Shown here in pieces: positions 56,601 through 64,000 of a DNA stretch of 64,000 nucleotides. The notes under the pieces were generated by a model. The model did no database searches, was not told where the DNA came from, and saw nothing but the letters and a program-made list of their open reading frames with translations. The stretch's first letter is position 1; each line of letters begins with the position of its first letter. Source of the DNA: Entomortierella parvispora. Its lineage: Eukaryota > Mortierellomycota > Mortierellomycetes > Mortierellales > Mortierellaceae. Position numbers and translations under genes: made by a program. Where the stretch lies: NCBI GenBank assembly GCA_963573315.1, contig OY752141.1:3844001-3908000 (forward strand), in the 5' to 3' direction.

Positions 56601-57820
56601 GAAGGTAAGCTTACCTGTGCTTCAATCTTGGAAAGATCAATCTCTGGCACCACAGTCTCTCCACCATCGCTTGAGACTGTGTCAGCAATGGCATCCGCAT
56701 GTGAAGTTGAGGCATTCTCCAACTGGCTTCGAAGAGCCGTCAGTTCCTCTTCCCTGACCTTGAGCTGCGACGCTGCGTCCTCGTACTGCATAATGGATTT
56801 AAAAAAAATCACCGGCAGTTAGAATACATTCCTCGCAATGATACTTCATCATGGATACTGCCCCGAGTCAATGATTACCTTTTGGCGAACAATAGCCAGC
56901 TCCTTCTTCAGCTCTAAAGCTTCTGAGCCTGTGGCAGTACCTGAAGATCGGACCGAACGCACGCTTCCAGGGGGCGATACTCCACCAGGGACAGGGGATC
57001 TAGAGGCTGCTGCTCCAGTTCTGGCCGACGCTGATCCAGTCGAAGAGGCGACAGAGATTCGCTTGGATGCAGGCGAGGTCACCGCAGCGGTAGTGGCGCC
57101 GACAGGCTTGACTGCAGTGCGAGCGGGGGAAGGGCTGACAGGCTGCCTTGCGGCAGCAGCGCGGGCAGCAGCGGTAGTTGTGGTTGGAGCGGCAGCTCTT
57201 GCGGCAGCAGGGCTGACGACCGGCTTTGTCGTCGTGCGAGTTGGAGTTGTGGCAGTCCTGGCAGCTGTGGTTGTTGTGGGTGCAGGCTTGGCCGCGGTGC
57301 GAGCCACTGTTGGGCTTGGCTTGGTGCCAGCGGTGCCAGTGGTCGGGGCCTTCCTCAAAAGAGGGGTGGAGCCGGCTGAGGTTCCCGGAGCGGTTGGCTT
57401 CTTCACTGCGGACGAGGTTCCGACAGCAGGGCGCGTCGCGGTGGCTGCCGCGGGTCTGGCCGTGGTGGCAGTCCTGGCCTTGCTCGCAGCCAAGTTTGCA
57501 GCGCCGGCAGCACGGCGAGCTGCGACCGAGTCGGCCGCAGAGGGGCTCTTACCGGGGCTGGTGGGGGTCCTGGTCCTGGCAGCTGGGCTAGCAGGGGTGG
57601 AGAGAGCAGCGGTCTCGCTCCTGCCGGCACTGGGGCTGGCAGGCACGCTGCCGCTGGCCTCAGAGGTAGACGCGTCGTGCTGGCCGGGGCTGGCAGGGAT
57701 GCTCTCCTCGGCGGCCGAGTGCTCGCTCTGGGGCACAGAGCTTGCAGGCTCATCCATCACCTGGGATGCATCTCCAGGACTGGCAGGGGCGAATTCAGGG
57801 GCGTTCTCGACATCGGCCAT
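53603..57820 (-). CDS. Long coiled-coil protein with basic Ala/Thr/Pro-rich N-terminus
   Basis: Exons 56879-57820, 56615-56785, 56017-56109, 55465-55896, 54943-55362, 53793-54857 and 53603-53689, all phase 0, encode 1069 residues. I do not recognise the family. Residues 1-300 are disordered, with a mildly acidic start followed by a basic Ala/Thr/Pro/Ser-rich domain with repeated SP and SPA motifs and very few acidic residues (~90-290); such regions often bind microtubules. From about 301 to the end the sequence is almost uninterrupted heptad coiled coil (for example LEEQLAKAEQAAKEALENAE; LEDLRAEHEKSLNEALAHKE). A short terminal exon reads ENDMLTKMLDQLQDSMVTRA. The architecture resembles cytoskeletal or spindle linkers such as CLIP-type proteins but no CAP-Gly domain is present. 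That every intron is phase 0 suggests growth by exon duplication. Confidence 0.8.
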
Positions 57821-58418
57821 GGTTGGGATGATTAGCAGATGAGAGCGAATTGAGGGAGAAAGAAAAAAAAGAGAGCGAGTGCGGGTGGGACACGGGTCTG
57901 ATTCACAAGGAAAACACGACTCGCACGCGTCAAAGGGACAGGTGGATGGGATGGAGAATGAAAGAAAGGATGGAGGAGGAAGAGGATGCGCGGGAAATAA
58001 AAAAGGAGGAAGGATCAAGAGGACGATTGGAGATGGGGATGGACAACGGAAGAAGAGGGAGGAGGGGGAAGGAAGGGGGGAGAGAGAGGGAAGGAGACAA
58101 GAGGAGGAGGAGGAAGGAGACCAGGCTCTCTTGTCTTTTTTTTTTTTTTTTTTTTTTTTCTTTTTCTGTTCTCGATGCTCTCTTCCCTTCCTCCGCCAGA
58201 TCATCCCATCACCTGGACAGTCAGGCCAGGGACAACTGAGCATCGATGCAAGTTGGTCCAATGTGGACAGGACCACAACGAAGGGCTAGCATGGATCCTT
58301 TGGGTCTTGTGCTTTCTTGGGACCATGCTTCGTCTGTGCAGGAGAGGACGAGAGAACAGTCAGCGCTGTAGGAGACGGCTCCTTTTCGTGTCTCCCTTTG
58401 AGTGTCATACTGAGCAAC

Positions 58419-58453
<35 letters not shown>

Positions 58454-58832
58454 TCTCTTTCTCTCCCCCCCTCTCTTTCAAGTCCCAACCGAAAAAAACT
58501 GGCCTCCACGAACTCCTCGTCTTTGGTGTGGAGTCCGCCCAACGGCACTTCTGCATGCTGCTCACGCTCAATGCCCAATGTCCAGTGCGACAGTGCAACG
58601 GCCTCTGTTTTTGTTTTCGATTTCATATTTTTATTTCCCTCTTTTCCCGCCACTGCGTGGGTGAGCATGGTCCAGACTGCATGAATTCTTGGGCTTCTTC
58701 GTCTCAGGCCATTCCGCTGGTGCCTGAACTCGAATCAAAAAAAAAAAAAAAAAACGCGACGCTCAGTGTTCACCTCCTCTTTCTTCAAAAACTTTCCCCA
58801 CCCCTTTCATTTTCAACGGGGGATCATCCCAT
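57821..58832. other. Intergenic region between P450 and coiled-coil genes
   Basis: 1012 bp. Positions 57945-58130 are purine-rich on the plus strand (a pyrimidine leader for the minus-strand coiled-coil gene), followed by a T24 run at 58136-58159. A (CT)n stretch lies near 58420-58475 and an A-run near 58738-58754. No gene found. Confidence 0.5.
58136..58159. repeat. T24 homopolymer
   Basis: Twenty-four consecutive T on the plus strand, upstream of the coiled-coil gene. With the adjoining purine tract it may form part of its promoter (poly dA:dT, nucleosome-disfavouring). Confidence 0.85.
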
Positions 58833-60875
58833 CTACGGCTCAGATGCTGGGGTTGCTGGGGTCCTCTTCTGAAGTACCACCTTGATACCATTGCGCGAGA
58901 ACAGCACAATGTCCCCAAATGGGTCCGCCTTGAATCCAGGTGCCGCCTTGATTTCGTACCGCTGCAGCAGACGCGTCAACGTCAAGTGAGCAGTTGTATA
59001 TGCCAAGTTTTGACCTAGGCAGATACGGGGGCCGGCGTGGAAGGGTACAAACATGAACGGTTTGATCGAGCCCACTCTGTCGGGGCCCCATCGATCAGGG
59101 TCGAACTCAAGAGCATCCTCACCCCAATATTCTTTCATCCTATGGGTGGTGTAAGCACTGTAACAGACGGGTGTTCTGGGTGGGATATAGTATCCATTGG
59201 GCAAAACATCCTCTTCCACGCTCTGTCTGCTCAAGTTGCATGCATCCAAACGAAATTGGAGTCAGCGGACAAGAACACATTTACCAAAACACTCTGTCTT
59301 GGACACAGCATACCTCATGTTAAATGGCACTGGGGGGCAAAGGCGTAGAACCTCATTCAAAACCTGTCGCTGGTACCTGTTTGTTCAGAGAGACGATTAG
59401 ATGCAGAAAGAGGACTCAGCTGGCTTTTGCTTCATCAACATATCATGTCCACTCACTTCAGTTTCTTGACGTCGTCGTACTCAGGAACTCTGTCTTGTCC
59501 GACCACCTCATCGACTTCTCGGTGTAATCTCTCAAGGACCTGAGGATGCTGCGTAATATGCCACATTGTAAACGACAGCAGAGAGGCCGTCTAACCGTCG
59601 AAAGAACATCATGAATTAAGTCCACTGCATCACATAAAGAAGTCGCCCTTGGCTGTTTACAGCATCCATCTTACCGTATCTCTTCCAGCAATTAAAAAGT
59701 TGAGCAACATGTCGCGAAGATAAGTCTTGGACAGGATCTCGTTCTCTTTCTGATAGCTCAAAAAGTGATCCAACAAGGTAGCGTGCTCTTCCTCCTCCTC
59801 CTCCTCCTCTTCCTTGTTATTGTCCTGTCTTTTGGTCTTCTCTGCGAGTCGTTCATCCTTTCGTGCGATCGCATTGTCGATAATCTTGTAAACAAAATCA
59901 TCCAAGACCTTGATCTCGCGCAAGAACTTTCTTGTGGGTACTAGAAGACGCCAAGCTGGGACCCGGAAGCGCCAAGCCGTGATCGTTTGTGCATAGTTGA
60001 ACGCGTTTGAGAACTCGGAGTGCTCCTTCTCGAGCGAGTTCACAGTCTCTCCAAACAAGAACTCAGAGGCCTCATCCAATGTGAACCTGCAAAAGATGTT
60101 CTATGAGATTTGTGCGTTGTCACCAAAAAAAAAAAAAAAAAAGTCAGCTTTCTGTCTCTGACAGAGAAAAAGCCCCTGTTCTTCAGCTGTACCTGCACAT
60201 TCACCGGGGTATCTGGAGATGAGTCTATGTGCCTGTCAAGAACCTTGAGGAGCTGACCCACATGTTTGTTGATTAGGGCTGCGTCCTTGAACTCGGACGT
60301 TTGGAAGTGGGGTCTAGTACCAGTTGATACCAAAGAATGTGCACAGAGTGCCTTGTCAGAATCCCCTGACAACTCAGTGCCGGAGCAACCAGCTGTTCCT
60401 CAGTGGGCAGAAAGGGGGGCTTATCAACCATTTACCTTGCTAACTGACGCTGTGTTTTCCAAGTATCACCATCTGCATTGAAGATACCAGAGCCCAAGAA
60501 CTCGTGAAAAATGGCGTTAAACTCGGGTCCTTTCTCATAGTTGGGTTGATGCTTGGCCAAGATGTGCTGGATGCTCGAAGGCTCAGTGACAATGATGAAG
60601 TCTTGATTGAGTCCCTTGAGGTTGACGGTGTTGCCTAATTCTCCGGATATTTGCCGCAAGAGTTCAAGCTCGTCCGCTCCCGCCAAAGTGGAGAGGACGT
60701 AGTGGAGAACTGCATCGATCTGAAAGGGGAGGTACGTGCGCGGTACAGGAACTGGGACGGAGTTTAGCTCCAGCTCGGTCTTTGGCGGCTTCCGGGTCGA
60801 TTGCTTGAGAGCATAGGCCAGTGTGGCAGCGGCGATGCTTGAGGCAAGGAAAGTGGCCGGACTAAGGGTAGGCAT
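58833..60875 (-). CDS. Cytochrome P450 monooxygenase, CYP52/CYP86-like
   Basis: Exons 60436-60875, 60193-60313, 59675-60100, 59457-59590, 59314-59376 and 58833-59226 encode 525 residues. Seen in order: N-terminal anchor (SPATFLASSIAAATLAYAL), C-helix WKTQRQLARPHF, I-helix AGRDTTAS (325-332), K-helix ExxR in NEVLRLCPPVP (Glu382-Arg385), the PERF-like FDPDRW, and the haem loop PFHAGPRICLG with Cys464 as iron ligand. These are the words of the fatty-acid/alkane omega-hydroxylase clan, so an ER enzyme acting on fatty chains is likely. The exon 3 acceptor at 60101 was chosen over the nearer one because it yields NIFCRFTLDEASEF in frame. A Glu-rich run (nine Glu) interrupts the F-G region. The frame continues upstream of 60875 to 61010 but lacks the anchor pattern. 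Confidence 0.93.
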
Positions 60876-62262
60876 GTCTGCGAATGGAGAGCTGGTCAGG
60901 TGTCTTCGGATGAGCAGAAGAATGAGGGGATGAAAATGAGTGGTTGAGGAGCGATGGTTTGTGGTGGAATGGAGAAAAGAATGCAGGGAGCTGGGTGGGT
61001 GGGCTCGCACGCAGACTTAAACGAAGTCTGAACTCCGTGAAGCGCAGTCCTGGGAGTTTGTTGGCGCAAAGGCACTGTCCCGTCATGAAGACCTTCGATC
61101 GGGCCACGTTTGGAGTTTGCGAGCCGATGCGGGGGCGCTCGGTGTTCTGTTGTTCGGTCTTGCTGGCCAAGAGCCAGCTAGGCCACGCGTTCGGGACAAT
61201 TATCGCAAAGCGCCATTGGAGGATGGACACAGCCGATCGCTAGGCTCTCTGGGCCACATCAAACAACAGAGTCCCAGCGAGAACAGTACGGTTGCAGATG
61301 CCTCCCTTCCCTGCCGGACAATGTGCTGTGTGCATCCCAACCAAGATTCTTGCCTCCGAGCAGAACATTCCCCACGCGGCCATGACGACGATGGTGTCTC
61401 AAGCAGCCCAAAAATAAAATTTCTCTTCTGGAAGTCGACGATCCTTATTACCCTGAGAAGCAATTGTCCACTCCAAACACTCTCCTTCTCTGATGATCCA
61501 CAGAAACAACCACTACCCCTTTATAATGTTGACCGTCTTGGTCCTTATCGCCACAGCCTCGGCATCTGCGACTGCAGTTCCTTCAATTGCCATCGTCAAT
61601 CTCTCCTATTTACAAATTTTGCAAACAGCTCAAGGCGGAGCAATGTGATAATCTCGGCCCTTCCTCCATCTCCTCTTCTTGTGCTTCAATCTCCTCGGAA
61701 TCCAACAGCTATTGCTCTCACGTTAATGTTCAATGCAGCTGCACAGTTAGAAAGATAGCAATAGCCAAACCCGCTTTGTGGATAATGGCGAGGAGGTCCT
61801 TCGCCGAACAGTTGTATGTAAGTAAAATGATGTCAAAAACATGAAGGAGCAGAGATGTTTTTGCAGAGCTTGACCTTTTTGGGACCCTGGTACATTGACG
61901 AACATAAACACGAAACAATGTGAGGGCAAGAGCGGAACGTCGACAACGTCCCCTTCGGTCATCATCACTCTGATCTCAACCTCCGCTGCGATCACTCCCC
62001 CTACCACTGCCATACATTTGTCTACTCCAACTGGTGCTGCCTCTTCCCTTGGCGCTTCAATCCTGAGCATGGTGCCCCCCTCCACTTTGGTGAATCATGA
62101 GTATAGTAGTTTATCGTTTTTGGAGTAGCTTTTTTGAAAAGTAAACTGTGAACGGGAAGCAGAAAAGATTTTCTTTTGTGGGCCTTTCCTCACGAAACAA
62201 AAAGGAAGGTGAGGTGATGGTTAAAGGTGGGTGAAGGAAGATGGTTTTCATAAAAATATCAT
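60876..62262. other. Intergenic region with a possible broken secreted-protein gene
   Basis: 1387 bp. At 61526 an ATG opens a typical signal peptide (MLTVLVLIATASASATAVPS) but the frame stops at 61643-61648. One base out of frame, 61590-61755 encodes a Cys-rich segment (KFCKQLKAEQC, SYCSHVNVQCSC). A donor at about 61819 (GTAAGT) and acceptor near 61868 could join it to a Ser/Thr-rich stretch ending near 62128. No intron that restores the frame between the first two parts could be found. This may be a decayed or mis-sequenced small secreted protein gene, or chance. Confidence 0.3.
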
Positions 62263-64000
62263 TCATGGTTCGCGTGTCAGAAGCGATCCCCAGCGAACAA
62301 TCTTGTTGCTGGCACGCTTCAATGCCTTACTCGCCGAGTTGTGGGCAATTCGATACTGTAATTTTTTAGGGTTGTTGCCATGGGCGTGGCTGGAACTGTT
62401 GTCGTTACTGCCGCTGCTGCATTGCAGGATTCGGTTGGCCTTATTGGCATTTGGGTAGGGAGTAACAGTAGCCCTGGGTTTGACACCGCCCGCGTTATAA
62501 GGGCGTGCAAGGAAATGACCTGCCGTGCTGCCGCTGGGAGAATTCACATCATCCTCCTCGTCCGTCAAATCAGAGTGGTCATCGGATGGGATCATCCCGT
62601 CTTGGGATAGAAAGTCCCCATCCAGGTTCAAGGATTGGCTTCGACGAAGAAACCTCGCATCCTCTCGGCAATGGCCTCTCCAACACGTCAGCCCCTCATC
62701 CTCAAAATTCCCGACTCCTTCTTCCAAGAGATCGCCTTCGCTTTTGAACATGGCCGCACCATAGGCGCTCAGGGGTCTCGACAACGACACTCGAACCGTC
62801 GGTGGAAGCTGCATGGATCGTCTGGCATCCCGTGGTGAGTGAGAAATAGCAGCTGAATCAAACTGTGCTGACATGAGGGGCTGCTCGCGGTGAACGGAAA
62901 GCCGGCGGGCGGCGTCAAAGGCCAAGCGCCTGGGATTTGGCTTCATCCCCAAGACGCTCTGTCGTCGCGTTGTCTGGTCTTGTTGTGGCTGCTGTTCTTT
63001 GGGTTCTTGCTCTCTTAGGGATGGCGTCACTGCATTTGCGGAAAGGTTGTCTTGTTGCTTGTAGACACCTCGGGTAATGAGAGACTGCTTCGAATTTAGG
63101 CTCTCGAATCGTTGTGGGATGGGCTTCGGGATGGGGGCTGCGACTTGGTCGACTGGGGCTGAGATGGAAGCTGGCGTTGAAGACGGAACTGAGGATGCTG
63201 GGGTTGGGGCCGGAGATGTAACTAGAGGAATAGCTGAGCTCTCTTCACGCTGCAGACTTTGGATCCTTTGGGGTGGCGTCGGAAACGAGGTTGTGAGCGA
63301 CAAGAGCGAGGAGAGTTGTGGTGATGGAGACGATGGGGCAGTTGGTGGTTGTTGGGCAGGGATATCTTCCTGTTGTTCCTGCTGCTGTTCCTGCTGTTGT
63401 TCCAGAGAGGGTTGCTGAACCAGGTTCAGAGCCAAGAGTTGCGATTGAGGCGATGTTCCTGGCTGCTCATCATGGGTATAGATAGAATTCGGCTCCACGC
63501 GCATCGTGGCTTGTGTCAGTTCCACCAGAATTTTCATGCTTGGTGTTTTAGCCATCCTCTTCAGCACATCCATGTACCGTAGGAGAACCTCATCTGCGAT
63601 CTGGTAGTGCAATACCACCCTGGCCGCAAGACCGCTGCCCGACATCTTGATCCCTTCCTTGGCCAACTCGACAATTAACTCATCGACTGTAAAGCCGGCA
63701 TGTGTAGTATCGATCCAAACCATGTTCGTGTCGACAGGATGGGTCACTTGGCATCCGATCTGCAAAAACACCCTTTCAAGCCAACGCGCCTGACGATGGG
63801 TGTCTACCATACTTTCCCAGTTTGTCTTGAGACACCAGAGCGCGGCCTCGGCAAGGAACCCGGCTTGTCGCCATCCACCGCCAAACAGCAGACGAAAGTG
63901 ACGAGCCTTCTTGATAGTCCGATCATTCCCAACCAGGATTGATCCAATGGGGGCCCCAATACCCTTGGACAGACAAAGAGAGACAGTATCGAAGTAGGAG
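62263..64000 (-). CDS. L-threonine aldolase fused to a long disordered tail (5' end outside window)
   Basis: The visible 579 residues begin inside a PLP-dependent low-specificity threonine aldolase, which cleaves threonine or allo-threonine to glycine and acetaldehyde. Diagnostic words: FDTVSLCLSKGIGAPIGSIL, with the PLP-binding Lys in LSKG; ARHFRLLFGGGWRQAGFLAEAALWCL; VTHPVDTNMVWID; GIKMSGSGLAARVVLHYQI. The aldolase domain should end near KRMAKTPSM (about 63530). The frame continues without stop or needed intron for some 425 more residues. This tail is Gln-rich, then Ser/Pro-rich, and includes clustered basic Ser sites (TRRQSVLG, ARRLSVHR, ARRSMQL, RRSQSLN). Ordinary threonine aldolases end shortly after the domain, at about 350-390 residues. 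The fusion, or an unnoticed readthrough of a second gene, is discussed in the findings. Confidence 0.85.
   Translation of the reverse strand, partial: SYFDTVSLCLSKGIGAPIGSILVGNDRTIKKARHFRLLFGGGWRQAGFLAEAALWCLKTNWESMVDTHRQARWLERVFLQIGCQVTHPVDTNMVWIDTTHAGFTVDELIVELAKEGIKMSGSGLAARVVLHYQIADEVLLRYMDVLKRMAKTPSMKILVELTQATMRVEPNSIYTHDEQPGTSPQSQLLALNLVQQPSLEQQQEQQQEQQEDIPAQQPPTAPSSPSPQLSSLLSLTTSFPTPPQRIQSLQREESSAIPLVTSPAPTPASSVPSSTPASISAPVDQVAAPIPKPIPQRFESLNSKQSLITRGVYKQQDNLSANAVTPSLREQEPKEQQPQQDQTTRRQSVLGMKPNPRRLAFDAARRLSVHREQPLMSAQFDSAAISHSPRDARRSMQLPPTVRVSLSRPLSAYGAAMFKSEGDLLEEGVGNFEDEGLTCWRGHCREDARFLRRSQSLNLDGDFLSQDGMIPSDDHSDLTDEEDDVNSPSGSTAGHFLARPYNAGGVKPRATVTPYPNANKANRILQCSSGSNDNSSSHAHGNNPKKLQYRIAHNSASKALKRASNKIVRWGSLLTREP
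63360..63420 (-). repeat. Gln-rich coding repeat in the aldolase tail
   Basis: CAG/GAA-type triplets encode LEQQQEQQQEQQED about 50 residues after the aldolase domain. It marks the start of the low-complexity tail. Confidence 0.7.

Noticed and set aside
56838-57842. 334-residue plus-strand ORF opposite the coiled-coil head
   Set aside because: Ala/Val/Gly-rich low complexity caused by the GC-rich repetitive exon on the other strand.
60101-60192. Poly-Phe extension in the P450 frame
   Set aside because: It is an intron read through a T18 tract; splicing 60193 to 60100 restores the conserved NIFCRFTLDE word.

Overview
The window is a dense piece of eukaryotic, almost certainly fungal, nuclear DNA. 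Genes are split by short GT-AG introns (about 68 could be placed by reading frame and family similarity). Leaders are pyrimidine-rich, and the products include fungal hallmarks: a velvet regulator, a Pho85-type cyclin, Ssb-type Hsp70, Yme2 and Hir3. Together with complex I (an NDUFS4 subunit) and an animal/plant-like H+/inositol symporter with a Cys-rich loop, this suggests an early-diverging filamentous fungus. Mortierellaceae is my best guess; that is inference, not shown by any marker here.

Layout, left to right. 0-4.5 kb: the 5' half of SPT5 (minus) diverges from a nine-repeat Myb/SANT protein (plus). 4.5-9.8 kb: a full-length ABCC multidrug transporter (minus). 11.8-16.8 kb: the tRNA m5C methyltransferase Trm4/NSUN2 and an aldehyde dehydrogenase (both plus), the latter converging on an unrecognised low-complexity protein (minus). 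18.3-23.3 kb: a 5 kb gene-free stretch ending in the leader of a Pcl/Pas1-type cyclin (plus). 26.2-32.3 kb: a VelB-like velvet factor and an HMIT-like inositol/sugar transporter (both minus). 33.3-37.8 kb: a calcineurin-B-like EF-hand protein, a 73-residue membrane protein and a calmodulin-like protein (all plus). 38.2-42.7 kb: mitochondrial YME2 (minus) diverging from the complex I subunit NDUFS4 (plus). 43.1-53.1 kb: a 16-exon HIR3/CABIN1 histone-chaperone subunit followed closely by a ribosome-associated Hsp70 (SSB). 53.6-60.9 kb: a long coiled-coil protein and a cytochrome P450 (both minus). 62.3-64 kb: a threonine aldolase carrying a 425-residue disordered tail (minus), cut by the window edge.

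Most of this is housekeeping content and no operon-like or defence system is present. The most unusual signals are three GC-AG introns, all with the donor GCAAGT, inside 5.5 kb; the velvet factor with an acidic insert splitting its DNA-binding domain; the enzyme-plus-disordered-tail threonine aldolase with several Arg-Arg-x-Ser type sites; a Myb array with a mitochondrial-looking N-terminus; and an 18-nt perfect palindrome that supplies a poly(A) signal to both of two convergent genes. Exon boundaries were placed by hand from splice consensus, reading-frame phase and remembered family conservation; no alignment or RNA evidence was available.
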